64,000 nt of DNA. Origin: Pseudoneurospora amorphoporcata. Taxonomy: Eukaryota > Ascomycota > Sordariomycetes > Sordariales > Sordariaceae. The notes under the pieces are model-generated. The model saw only the letters and a program-made list of their open reading frames with translations, did no database searches and was not told where the DNA came from. Where the stretch lies: contig MU859123.1 in NCBI GenBank assembly GCA_033297205.1, forward strand, positions 1 through 64,000, read 5' to 3'. The position numbers were made by a program, and so were the translations under genes. Each line of letters starts with the position of its first letter. Position 1 is the stretch's first letter. Positions 22,301 through 33,743 of the stretch are shown here, in pieces.

Positions 22301-23163
22301 CCACGAGAGCCCAGAGAGGCCTTCGACCGGTTCAATATTCACCCATACCCTCAACCACGGTGCTCCGGAAAACATACGGAGATGTATTGAACTTGGCAAT
22401 CTTGCAGCTTTATGGCCAGTCAGTAGGGCTCAGCTACCAGGGTTGCCAATAATAGTGGACTGTAACGTTTTCTACGATATCAATCAGGTCGCATAATCGG
22501 CCGAGAAATCGATGAGACGGGAGGCTATGTATGAGTGTGAGGGCAGTGAAACGACAAGGCCATCGCAGAAGTTCCTCACCCGGTTTGATATGATTAATAG
22601 CGATTCGCAACGAAGCATTGTAGGTGTCCGGAGGTGCCCGCGTTCACTTTTCGTCAAGTCTACACGACAAGTGCCGCCGCTTTTTCCCGTTGCTCCTTCC
22701 TATTTTCCTCCCCTCTCTCCCAATGCACCTGCCGCTTGACACGGATTTCACCGCCCCCGAGTCCTTTCCGTCAAAACTTTGATCCCGGAAATAACACGGA
22801 AAACTCGAATGTGGTGGGTCGGATACGATACTGGGAGGAGGTCAGTCCAGCGAGCCATCAGTTGACGGATCTAAAACCCCGGACGTTCAACAACCAATTC
22901 CAAGTCCAGTCAAGTGATTGCATGAACATTAACTGTCATATATCCATCATGAAGGTTCAATCCATTGAATAGTCCCAACATTGGAAAGAACGACTGGAAC
23001 ATGGAACAATTGCGAACAACATGGAATCCAAGTCGCGTCCGTAAAATATCGATCGGTCGATTGCGGTCCGATGGAACCCCCGTCCTCCCACTAAGTATGG
23101 AATTGTTGAGCACACGGCCAAACCGAATGTGAAAGCATGTAAACCGCGGTTGCCTCTTACTCC
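19365..23163. other. 3.8-kb gene-poor stretch upstream of the NCS1 gene
   Basis: The first 500-700 bases are the 5' flank of the permease gene, with pyrimidine-rich tracts and a T-run near 19565. Farther on there are ORFs up to 193 codons (20259-20840 minus) without recognisable domains, a 16-17 nt T-run at about 21624, and nothing resembling a transposon. I see no gene here. Confidence 0.45.
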
Positions 23164-25595
23164 CTAATTGATGGTACACATCGTCTCCATGTCAAATGCC
23201 TCCGAAACATCAATCATGCCATCCTCATCCACGCCAACGACAAACGCACACTTCCCCTGGTCCTCGCGGATCTCCTCTCGTCTGTCAAGATACTCTTTCA
23301 CCACAGGAACGCTGATGTCCCGGTTCACCGTGTTGGCAATGCTTCGAGCCCCCAGTTCCGGGGTGTAGCCGTCCGTCACCAACGTTCTGCAGACCGAGTA
23401 GCTGCGTCGGACTTGGATGTCGATGTTCCCCACCAATCGGGCCATATTTGACACGGTGCTCTCCTTGACGGGCTTTATCACCTCGCCGCCAAAACTGGCA
23501 AGGAATCTGTCGGCCACCGCGGCTTGCTCGCTGTGCGAGAAGGTCAGAAATGGGACAAATTCTGTGATGCGTCCTGACAAAGGTGCCTTTTGCGGGGCAG
23601 GTGTCAGTATGCTGCTCAGCAGTTCCTTGCTCCGTTTTTCTGTTCTAATTGCGATGTAAGGAATCACACTCACTCCGAACTTGGAGATGCTCTCTTTTTG
23701 GATCGTCTTCGAAAGCTTCATAATGAGTTTCTGCCCCTCTCGTCCGGGCTCGTCTGCAAAGAGAGTCTTGCCGTGCTCCTTGCAGAAGTTGTGAATGATG
23801 TGGTCAAATGCATTTGTTGCCAGAATCCAAATTGTCTTGGAACAATCAAGCCTTTCAAGGGTTCTGCGGTTGAGAGTAATGCCTAGAACAAAATGTGATC
23901 ATGAGGTGAGTGACGGATCGGCCTCCTTCACATAAACAGGAATGAAGAAGGAAAGACACTTACCTTCCTCAAAAGGCTTGAGAAGTGACTCCCATACTTC
24001 TTTATCCGTCTTCTCGAATTCGTCCAGGAAAACAATGCTGGGCTGCGCAGTATGTTCCGCCAGGAAGTTGTTGAGGACGGAGCCTTTTTTGCTCCCTTGA
24101 TATGGGAAGTATGGCCCCCAAAGGTCCGTCACGTAACGCGTGCTGGTGCAATCGGTCATGTGCAAGTCCAACGATATGAGCTTGCCCAGGTTGCGAGCAA
24201 GTTCGGTTTTGCCGTGTCCACTTGGTCCAGCAAACAAAAGAATCATTGGGCGTTCTGCTTGAAGTGCGAGGTGGCTTTGGTTCGTTTAGCTGGTGTCAGC
24301 AAAGGGAATTTCGAAGATAGCTGGCATGTACTGGGTATGGCAACGACAAGGTGGCGTGTTGAAAATACGAGACATGAAAAAACGCCCTTACCTGGTTAAG
24401 CGATCAACAACAAAGGTAATTGCGGCCGTTTGGCCAACAAGATAGTAGTGGATACCCAGTAGGGCTTCAGCTTTGTGTAATTTGGCGACCTGCTGCTTCG
24501 CACCTGAGAAACGCTCCAGAAGAGCGGCGCGGTGAAGAAGGTATCGCTGTTCAAAGCGAAAGTTCAGAGTATCCGTCACTCGCTTCTGTGCATAGGGGCT
24601 GCACCATTTCTGATGTTCACCAGCCAGATCGCCAAGCCCTTCAGTTACAGGATCATCATCCAGGTCTCGCTCAAGAGGTGTGTAGAAGGCTTTGGGGATG
24701 CAAGCCACAGATGCGCCAACACTTAGAAGTGCTTTGAGAAGCGCAGTCGTGTCCGTCGCATACGATGTCCCGAGGATGATGGCATAGGCAACGAGAGGGA
24801 GTCTTCTTTTTCCGTAGGTGGTGTTGACGTCGCCTCCGTACTCTGCCCACATTCTCACCAGCTCGGCGTCTCGTCTCTCGACAATGTAGAAGAACGCAGG
24901 AAATCCGTTAACTAGGCCGTTCAGCAGTTGGCGAGTCTTTTCCTTACCCATCCGTTCCCGGTAGCGTGTAAGTTGACTGCGAATCTCCGTACAAGATACG
25001 CCACGCTGAATATCCGCGACCAACTTATCGAGGCTCAGATCTTCGGGATCGTGCTCGTCAGTAGATTCATAACGCTGCCAAAGAGTACCATAGCCGTCAT
25101 TGTAGTCAGATCCATAGCCCATGGCCCTGCTTGATTTCTCGGGTACCTTTACTCGAGGAAGCGTGAAGTCCCATTCGTCTTTACCTGGCTTCAAGAGTTC
25201 ATGTCAACCTCAGTCGCTCTGATTGATTCTGGGTGTTGGACTCGGTCTACTAGACGATCGTTCCGCCTGTGGCTTGACTCACAAGAAGGGCAATGGCCTT
25301 CCGGATGTTGCCATTGGTTTTCTGCGTAAAAGAAAATTTGTTTAGACGTGAACCTGGCCATGAACCAACATATGACGATGCTTACCTTCAGCAACTTGAC
25401 CGCTTCTGCGTTTGTACACCCAGTGGCCTCCATAACCTGGATATTGGCCGGCATGTTTTGTAAGGAGTCTTGATTCAAAATCCAGACGGAGCCGCCAGAA
25501 CGCCTAGAAAAAGGAGAGCTGACAACGGGTCTAAGATAATAACAGCTGTCCAAGGATGACGCGGACGAAGACGAGCTAGAACAGCTTCTCGGCAT
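23164..25595 (-). CDS. UBA-like/ankyrin/AAA+ protein of the ClpB (SKD3-like) type
   Basis: Five exons: 25595..25386, 25321..25283, 25188..24392, 24274..23964 and 23882..23164, 691 residues. After a Ser-rich start, a UBA-like domain (about 48-83: ANIQVMEATGCTNAEAVKLL, then NGNIRKAIALL) is split by intron 1. Residues about 85-345 form an ankyrin-type helical region (YGGDVNTTYGKRRLPLVAYA). The AAA+ module has Walker A GPSGHGKT (365-372) and Walker B IVFLDE (about 429-434), then ILATNAFDH and a ClpB D2-small C-terminal domain (GYTPELGARSIANTVNRDI). Only one AAA ring domain is present and no ClpB middle domain, as in human CLPB/SKD3. The role is probably ATP-driven protein remodelling; a UBA domain suggests ubiquitin binding in the cytosol. 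No mitochondrial presequence is obvious. Confidence 0.88.
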
Positions 25596-27251
25596 GGTGA
25601 AGCGTTTCTCGTAAGCACTTTTTAGCAAAGGCAGGGGATGTTCTATCCTGCACAACTTGTTCTTATACCATACGTCAGTTCATCGTCATGGACATCCAGA
25701 GCTGAGGAATTCATACAAAGGAGGATAGTGCTCACCAAAACGCGCACCAGGAAGACGGCGCGTATCTAGAAATGGCGAGTGCTAAGGTAAGGAGATAGTC
25801 GGCAGACATGGGAATCCTCATCCTTTCCAACCAAACTTACTGGACATCACTCTTAACAACAGAACGGGCCTCTCACATGGACTCCACATGTTGGTGTTGG
25901 TGTTGACAGCAAACGGCGAGCCCTTGCGTAATGTATTCAACGAAGCCGGAAAACACACAGAACCCTTGAATGTTCATTGGCATCAAGCATGATGTCTAGA
26001 AGCCATTCAAACGGGGAGAATGAAGAAGAAAGGACATACTCATTGGCCCGATACGTCCAACAATCCAGCTCTGGTTTGTTTGTTAGCTTGGCACAAAACG
26101 TGCCCATTTTCACTGAAACTGGAAACGCAGTCGGGCTTCTACCCATCGTTTCAAACGAAGACCAGTTTTGTCCCCAATGAGGCAAGAGAGGCCAATGCGA
26201 ACCTGCACCCCATCCATGTGCTGGGCCTCACGCATAACGACGTTTTCAACGGAGAAGAAGTCATTGGGGACAGGAAATATGCTCGCTTCAAACTGTTCTT
26301 ACGAAAAAAGCCCGTGGAAACTATGTATCATGGTGCGGCGCGGCTGACTTTACTCATGAGTTCCGGTGTATCGCATCTTTTTCGCTTCATCTCTCGGGGT
26401 CTTACGGACGAATCCCAGTGGCTGCAATATCTGGTGAGCTGCGGGTGTTTTGGAAGGCAACGGCCCGTCAAAACGCAAAAGATCAGGAGGCCGAAGACCG
26501 TGTCACGGTGCTTGGTGTATAATTTAAAAGACAGGCAGGCGAACCAAGCAATGATTGGAAAATGTAATTGGTTGAAGGTTGAAAAGAAAGAAGGGGAACA
26601 AACAGCATCCGGAAGTCTGGTCGGCATCCAGTCAGGCTTCCAATGCAGTACTGTTCAATTCCGAGGAAAACGCAAAGTGTTGTATGTAGTGTACTAGTGT
26701 GCGAGCAGCCAATGGAAGTCAGGGACTTATCACATGCTGATTTTAATGGTGGCAGGAGAGAAACAGGAGGGCGCCCAACAGTCTTTCCAGAAGTCGACCT
26801 CGCCAAGGTCAACGTGGTATCCTATGGCGCGACTTGTGCATCGAATCGACTGTCTGTAACATTATGACAGCAACATTCACCCTGGAGAGATTGAATGATT
26901 GGCAAATTCTTGTTTGTTTTGTTGTTGTGTTGACGTTGACCTGTCATAACATGTCGCTGGAGTGGGGATTTTCACATGCGCAGAGGTGCTCTCGTCGCGA
27001 TGACGTCAAGCATCCCGCTTAATATTCAGGAGTACTTGAAGTTTACAACAACGAGGAATAAAGAAAAGAAGAAGCTTCCCGTCCTTCGTCCCATAGAAAT
27101 GCTTTTATCCCAAACCAATTTCATCTCTCTTGTTCGCTTTTCAGAGCGACCAAGCGACTAACCGTAGTCTACGAAGAAAGCATCAAATCGACGAAGCCCT
27201 CTATTTGGGTGTGTTGCTGAAGTAAACAACACAATCTAAATCATCTTCAAC
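25596..27251. other. Divergent intergenic region with one unsupported long ORF
   Basis: It lies between the ClpB-like gene (minus) and the monooxygenase gene (plus), so it holds both promoters. A 225-codon plus-strand ORF at 26020-26697 starts with ATG, but its composition and lack of any domain suggest chance; it is antisense to nothing known. Confidence 0.4.
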
Positions 27252-28947
27252 ATGCCGCTCCAATCGAGGGTTCAGAACCCCATCTTACACCCACTACTCT
27301 TCATCTTCCAAGTCATACAGTTTGTGCTGGACAAGCTGCTATCCCCCACACCTCCCAGTCCCAAGGCACGTCTTGGTCGGCCCAGAATTGCAGTCATTGG
27401 CGGTGGTATCACTGGCGTTACGAGCGCTGCCCACTGCATTGGCCATGGCTGTGATGTTCAGATCTTCGAGGCCGGAAAGGAGGAGAACATTGGAGGAATC
27501 TGGAGTGTAAGTGATCTTCCCCAACCTAATCCCAATAACGCAAACGACGACCACAGTGTCTGACCATTCGTTTTCCGTTACACAGAGAGTCAACAACACC
27601 TCCAGCCTACAAATCCACTCCCTCATGTACCGCTTCCATCCCTCGGTAAACTGGCAGCAAGGCTACCCCGACAAGCACCAAATCCTCTCCCAGGTCCGCC
27701 AGCTCTGGAAGCGTTACCGCCTTGACGAGCGCACCGTCTTCGAAACCCCCGTCACCAGCGCCCGCCAGGACCCCGAGACCAAGAAATGGACCATCAACGA
27801 CGACGCCGAGACCCACGGCCAGTTCGACGGCATCATCTGCGCCATCGGCACCTGCGGCGAGCCCAAGGTCCCCCACATGCCCGGCATGGACTCCTTCCAG
27901 GGCGAGATCCACCACTCGAGCCAGTTGACCGGTAAAGCCGCCAAGGGCAAGACGCTGATCATCATTGGCGGCGGCGCGAGCGCCGTTGAAAGTCTTGAAT
28001 TTGCCGTGGAGGAGGGTGCTGCTCAGGTTTATGTCCTTGCACGTTCCGAGAAGTGGATCATCCCCCGCAACCCCGTTGTCAACATGCTGTTGGCGCTCAA
28101 CATCTTCGGCCAGGAGACGTGGTTCAGCTGGATCCCAGAATTCTTCCTTCGCAAGCTGTTCTACCGGGAGCTGGAGGACATTGCCCCCCCTTCGGACAAG
28201 AAGGGTCTCTTCACCGACACGCCCATGGTCAACTCGGAGGTTATGAACCAGATCCGCAGCGGCAAGGTCAAGTGGCTGCGCTGCGACATTGAAGGCTTCG
28301 CCGAGAACGGGGTCAAGATCAACCGCCGCAAAAAGGGCACCAATCCCAACGACCAAGGACAGACGGAGGAGATTGGGGGCGACATGGTGGTCATGGCTAC
28401 CGGATACGAAAGGCCCAAGCTGGATTTCTTGCCCAAGGAGTGTCTGGAGGGCGACTACAAGCCGCCCAACTGGTACCTGCAAACCTTCCCGCCGCAGTTC
28501 CCCAGCGTGTCGGCCATCAACTGCACGTACATGAACGGGATCGGATCGGTGGGCAACTGGCACATTGGTATCTACACACGGCTGCTGTTGGTCTTCCTGC
28601 TCGATGATCGTACCCGCCCTTATCCTTTCTGGATGAAGCGCTGGATTGACATGACGAGTCTCCTGAAGGAGAGGAGCCCCGTCGGACCGTTTGAGTTCTT
28701 TACGTACCTCGAGCTCATGTGGTGGTTCTTTTTCTGCATTGCCATCAACCCGTTCCGCTGGAAGTGGGCGTTCTTCGTCTTCTTTGGCCTGGGCGAGTAC
28801 TTACCTATGAAGGTGGTTGCGGCTGAGGATAGACTCCGCAACAGGTTGCAGGCTAGGGAGGCGGAGGAACAGGGTACCATGGTGAATGGAGTCCACCATG
28901 TCCGTGAGGAGGATATTCGCGGGAGGACTATGCGTATCGTGACCTGA
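27252..28947 (+). CDS. FAD-dependent monooxygenase (flavin-containing monooxygenase-like), membrane-anchored
   Basis: Exons 27252..27506 and 27586..28947 (intron GTAAGTG...CACAG), 538 residues. A hydrophobic N-terminal segment (about 11-30) may anchor it. The FAD-binding fold is AVIGGGITGVTSAAH (about 47-61), the NADPH-binding fold is IIGGGASAVES (about 211-221), and ATGYERP marks the FMO/BVMO linker. FQGEIHHSS resembles the FxGxxxHxxx(Y) FMO signature. The C-terminus again has aromatic hydrophobic stretches (MWWFFFCIAINPF), suggesting association with the ER membrane. Family reaction: NADPH- and O2-dependent oxygenation of a soft nucleophile or ketone; the substrate is not predictable. No biosynthetic cluster surrounds it. 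Confidence 0.88.
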
Positions 28948-29176
28948 GTGGAGCATACCTAACATTGGTGAAGTGTGGTGAACAGGGTCAAAAGTTTGGT
29001 ATCGACATATGATCTAGTATCGGGATAACAGTGGCGAATGGACGGAATAGGGACAAGGAAAACGGCGTCGAAGGAGAATTCTGCTGAATTCGATGATATG
29101 ATGGCCCGTATAGAGGGCCAAGTGTGACAATAAATATAATAAAGATCCAAAACATCATGTTCCTTAACAACCTCTT

Positions 29177-30340
29177 TTACCTCCCCTTGCCCCTGTCTCT
29201 CCTGCCACCCTCCAACACCTTGAGCTTCTTCTGGAACCGTTCACCCATAGCCACTCCACTGCCACCATCGCCCTTGGGCCCATCCGTGGTATCGAAGCCA
29301 CGCTTCCTGCTCTTCTCCAACAGGGCCTTGGTTCCCTTGCGATCACGGCCACCAGAGGTAAGTCTGTTGATACGGTCCACGCCAACACCCAAGTCGCGCC
29401 AGTCCTCGCCACCAAACTGCATCTTGTTGCTGCGGCCCTCGAGCGCGCGCTGCTTGGCCTTATCCTTCTTGCCCGCCGTCGGCAGACGCACAAAGTTGGC
29501 TTCTTCGTACGTGCGCCTCTCCTCCTCCACCTTGCGCTCCTGAACCGTCTTGGTGCGCCGGCCAAAGTTGACGATAGTGGTACCAATACTGGGCTCGGCC
29601 ACGGGCGCCGTCGACATCTCGTCCGCAATGAACTCGTCGAGCGTGTGGCTCTTGAGCGGCTTCTTGTCACCCCCGCGCTCGCGGCGCTCCGTGGTGGTCG
29701 TCGGCATGACGGTCGGCGCGATGCGAGGGGGGCGGTAGACGCCCGCCGCGTCGGTGGACTTGCCCACGCCGATCTTGGGCCTCTCTGCGATGCCAGGGGC
29801 TCCGTTGTTGCGGACGAAGGAAGAGATGTTGGGACGGAATTGCAGGTCGGACAGCTTCTGGCCCGAGGGAGCGGCGGCTTCTTGGTCCTCGTCGCCGGAT
29901 TCAGCGGCCTCGGAGTCGGAGTCGGGCTGCTCGGCGGCGGCCTTCGCGGCGGCATCGGCTTGCTTGGCGCTGCGTTCGGCGTCGTCAGCGGCGCGCAGAA
30001 CCTTGTCGATCTGGTAGCGGAGCTTGTCCTCGAGCGGGCGGACACCCTTCTCCAGGTAGAGACGGAGCTCGACGAGCTTCTTGACCACGAGGTCGTCTAG
30101 GCTTTGGTCGTCGTCATCGTTCTTCTTGTGAGCGCCGGTGCGGGCCTGGCGGAGCTTGAGGAGGATGAGGAAGACGAGGTTCTGGAGGTAGGAAAGAAGG
30201 AGCTCGTTCTTGACGTCGAGGAGAGAGATGCCGTCCTTGGGAGCGTCGATGGTCGAGATCTTGGGGGCGAGTTCGAGGGCGGAAGCCAGAGACTTGGTGA
30301 GAGTGTCCAGCAGGGCTGGAAGGGTTGCTGGTGCCGCCAT
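29177..30340 (-). CDS. LCP5: Lcp5/neuroguidin, Sas10/Utp3/C1D family, ribosome biogenesis factor
   Basis: Single exon, 387 residues, ATG at 30340. Residues about 5-95 carry the Sas10/Utp3/C1D domain (LPALLDTLTKSLASALELAP, then DVKNELLLSYLQNLVFLILL and LVELRLYLEKGVRPLEDKLR). An acidic stretch follows, then a conserved YRPPRIAPTVMP segment, a basic C-terminal region with NFGRR and RRTYEEANFVRLP, and a Gly/Arg-rich end. Family role: component of the small-subunit processome (U3 snoRNP) needed for 18S rRNA maturation in the nucleolus. An upstream extension of the same frame to 30679 lacks an ATG. The gene is divergent from the TM9 gene, sharing a 992-bp spacer. Confidence 0.92.
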   Translation of the reverse strand: MAAPATLPALLDTLTKSLASALELAPKISTIDAPKDGISLLDVKNELLLSYLQNLVFLILLKLRQARTGAHKKNDDDDQSLDDLVVKKLVELRLYLEKGVRPLEDKLRYQIDKVLRAADDAERSAKQADAAAKAAAEQPDSDSEAAESGDEDQEAAAPSGQKLSDLQFRPNISSFVRNNGAPGIAERPKIGVGKSTDAAGVYRPPRIAPTVMPTTTTERRERGGDKKPLKSHTLDEFIADEMSTAPVAEPSIGTTIVNFGRRTKTVQERKVEEERRTYEEANFVRLPTAGKKDKAKQRALEGRSNKMQFGGEDWRDLGVGVDRINRLTSGGRDRKGTKALLEKSRKRGFDTTDGPKGDGGSGVAMGERFQKKLKVLEGGRRDRGKGR

Positions 30341-31332
30341 GGTCGTTGCGGTTGAGTAATGTGTCTCGTACCGGTTTCCAATCCCGAGACGGTGATGATA
30401 AGGTCGGTTTCCCGTTGCGGTTGACTTGCAGAGAAATTCTTCTGGGGAACTTTTTTTGCCTGCCGGTGGCGCCCTGCCGCCCTTCCTGTGCCTAGCGCAC
30501 TTTTGGTGGGTTTGTTTTTGGAGGCTTGGCAACGCCCGGGCGTCCATTGCAAGGGGTGAACGGACACCAAGCTCGGCGGCCCCACAACCTACTGCCAACT
30601 GCAGTGGGGCTTTGCTAAATCGAAGAAGAACATGATTGGTTTGTTGGTTCAATGTAATGGAATGCGGCGGCCAGTGCACTCTCTTGCGGCAGTGCTCTCA
30701 GCTCTGTTCACAGCGTCTCCAAGCTCGTACCTAGGTAAGATTCCATTCATTGCATCCCTCTCTGCCCAAGACTTCGGACAACTGTTCATCTTTCCATTTC
30801 CTGGACAAAACCCCAAACATCAAGTTGTTCCACTTACAACAGAGGTTCCAAATTGACGCCAGTGACCTTCCTCCTTCCAAACAAACTGCCCTTCTCGCCA
30901 CGTCCCTGAATCTTTTACCTTCTTGATTCCTCATTCTTAAACCCAGGGGAAACCGTCAAGGTTGTCATTCCGCCGCCCTCGTTGCTCCCTCCCCGCTTCC
31001 ATTCCCGTACTCGTAGCTAGGCCCACTACAACCCACTGATCGCAATATCCTGGCACCTCGAGTCGGCCATTGTCACCAATTATACGCAGAAGGTCCCCTC
31101 CGACACACTCCCACGCCTCCTGAACGAGCTCCCGGATATTCCCCCGGCTCTCGGGGTTGCGGTGACATACCTTAGCTAGGTATCCCTACACCCAGAACAA
31201 ACACCTACCACACGTGCGTGTCCGAATCGTTCCTCCCCTCCCTAGACACCATCATCAGCTACGGCCAGGCTAACCGAAATCAAAGACTATTGCTATCAGT
31301 TTCGTGACCATTTTCCTATCGCTGGACCGACG
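30341..31332. promoter_or_regulatory. Divergent promoter region, LCP5-like and TM9 genes
   Basis: 992 bp between two start codons pointing apart. It is pyrimidine-rich toward both starts, with several TACCTAGGT/TAGGTA-like words (30727, 31172), and no ORF of note. Specific sites cannot be assigned. Confidence 0.4.
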
Positions 31333-33333
31333 ATGCAGCTCAAGAACCACGCGCCCTCCGGGGCGCTATTAGCTTCACTGCTCGTAGCACCTCAAGTTGC
31401 ATCCGCTTTCTATCTTCCCGGTGTCGCGCCGACGACTTATAAGCCAGGCGAGCAGGTGCCTCTCTACGTGAACTCGATTCGACCGGTTGCCGCCCCCGAT
31501 GCGCTTCTACACTCGGTCGTTTCCTATGACTACTACCAACCCCATTTCCAATTCTGCCAGCCCGAGGGAGGACCGAAGAGCGTGGGCGAGAGCTTGGGAA
31601 GCATCCTGTTCGGAGACAGGATAAAGACGTCGCCCTTCGAGCTGAAGATGAAGCAGAACGAAACCTGCAAGATGCTATGTCCGACCACATACAAACAAGG
31701 GGTTGCCTTTTACGTGAACGACAAGATTAGGCAGGGGATGAGCTTGAACTGGCTCGTGGACGGACTTCCGGCAGGACAGAGGATCAAGGACGAGTTGACA
31801 GGCACCGAGTTCTATAATCCCGGCTTCCTGATGGGCCAGGTTGACGGGGACGACAAAGCTATCTTCAACAACCATTACGATATCCTTATCGAGTACCACG
31901 AGGTCAGCGGAAACCCGGATCAGCTTCGCGTTGTTGGCGTTCTGGTACAGCCAGAGTCCAAGAAGTACACCAAGGATATTCCCAAGGAGAGCACCGATAT
32001 TTGCCTGTCGAACTTTGAACCGCTTGAGCTGAAGGAGGATGGCGAGACAAAGGTGCAATTCACCTACAGTGTCTACTGGATTCCTTCCCAGACTGCTTGG
32101 GCAACTCGCTGGGACAAGTACCTCCACGTGTTCGACCCCAAGATTCACTGGTTCTCGCTCATCAACTCGGCCGTCATCGTCGTGTTCCTCACCCTGACTG
32201 TCATGTCCGTTCTGGTCCGAGCCTTGAGAAAGGATATTGCCCGTTACAACAGGCTCGACCAGATCAACCTGGACGATCTCTCTGGAACTTCTGCTCTCGA
32301 GGACGGTGTTCAGGAGGATTCCGGCTGGAAGCTCGTGCACGGCGATGTGTTCCGCACACCCTCCTACCCTATGCTCCTCTCCGTCTTCCTCGGTAACGGT
32401 GCCCAGCTCTTCGTAATGACCGGCTTCACCATCGCCTTTGCTCTTCTGGGCTTCCTCTCCCCGTCCAACCGTGGCTCCCTCGGCACCATCATCCTCTTCC
32501 TCTACACCATCCTCGGCTTCGTGGGCGGCTATACCTCTGCGCGCATCTACAAGTCCATGGGCGGCGAGAAGTGGAAGATGAACATCATCCTGACCCCCGT
32601 CCTGGTGCCCGGTATCGTCTTCGGCACCTTCTTCCTCCTGAACCTCTTCCTGTGGGCTAAGGAGTCATCGGGCGCCGTTCCCTTCACTACCATGCTCGTC
32701 ATCATCCTCATCTGGTTCGTCATCTCGGTCCCGCTCTCCGTCACCGGCTCCTGGCTCGGCTTCCGCGCCACCGCCATCGAGCCCCCTGTCCGCACCAACC
32801 AGATCCCCCGACAGATCCCGCCCGTGACCACGTACTTAAAGCCGGTCCCGAGCATGCTCCTGGTCGGTATCCTGCCCTTTGGCGCCATCTTTGTGGAGCT
32901 CTATTTCATCATGAGCTCCATCTGGTTCAACAAGATCTACTACATGTTCGGCTTCCTCTTCTTGTGCTACGGCCTCATGATCCTCACTTGCGCAACCGTT
33001 ACCATCCTCATGGTATACTTCTTGCTTTGCGCTGAGAACTACAACTGGCAGTGGCGGGCTTTCTTGGCGGCGGGTGCGAGCGCCGGATACATCTTTGTGA
33101 ATGCGATGATTTACTGGGCCAGCAAGCTCTCGCTCAGTAGTTTTACCGGTAGCGTGTTGTATATCGGTTATAGCGCGCTGATCTCCTTCCTCTTCTTTAT
33201 CCTTACTGGTTAGTTGTCCTCCGTCTACATGGGCATAGAGTTACCTGCTAACTGACACGACATAGGCTCGATTGGTTTCTTCTCCAGCTGGTGGTTCGTA
33301 CGCAAGATTTACTCTTCCATCAAGATCGACTAA
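31333..33333 (+). CDS. TM9 superfamily (nonaspanin/EMP70) protein
   Basis: Exons 31333..33208 and 33266..33333 (GTTAGT donor, CTGAC branch, CATAG acceptor), 647 residues. A signal peptide (about 1-25, ends QVASA) precedes FYLPGVAPTTYKPGEQVPLY, the usual start of mature nonaspanins. The lumenal domain has FCQPEGGPKSVGESLGSILFG and KMKQNETCKMLC. Nine C-terminal membrane segments follow, with GGYTSARIYKSMGG and the conserved PFGAIFVELYFIMSSIW. The short second exon supplies GFFSSWWFVRKIYSSIKID, ending in the KxD/E-type COPI-binding tail typical of TM9 proteins. Located in Golgi/endosomes; roles in cargo sorting and adhesion are known in yeast and Dictyostelium. Without the intron the protein would lose this tail. 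Confidence 0.95.
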
Positions 33334-33743
33334 TCTATGGTTGAAGAGGATTGAAGCACACGAACAAGAATACAAGCGGCTGACACATTTAGGAGGGGGC
33401 GAGAGAGGCGAGGCAAATTCGAAAGAAGAGGCTTGCTGTACAACATATAGGTAGAGTTGGACTGCTACCCGGATCTGGCTTAGAGAAACAAAGACAACTG
33501 GGGGTAAATGGGAGTGAGGATGGATGGTATCTGCATTTTTGTGTATCATCATATTTACCCTTGGAAAGACCTGTGAATGATCGTGAGAGCCACATCCTTA
33601 ATAGCTTCTAGTTTCGCTTTCACATGCAAAGGGCGATTTATGAAGTGTGTCGCCTACAACGCCGATCTTGGGTATCAAGGAACGCCATTCTCCCTCGTCC
33701 CTTTTACCACCCGGGGTCCCTTATCTCCCCAACTCAATCCACT

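Noticed and set aside
26020..26697. 225-codon plus-strand ORF starting with ATG
   Set aside because: No recognisable domain, unusual composition, no splice structure; likely chance in a promoter region.
31675..32340. 221-codon antisense ORF within the TM9 gene
   Set aside because: Shadow of a well-supported gene with strong codon structure on the other strand.
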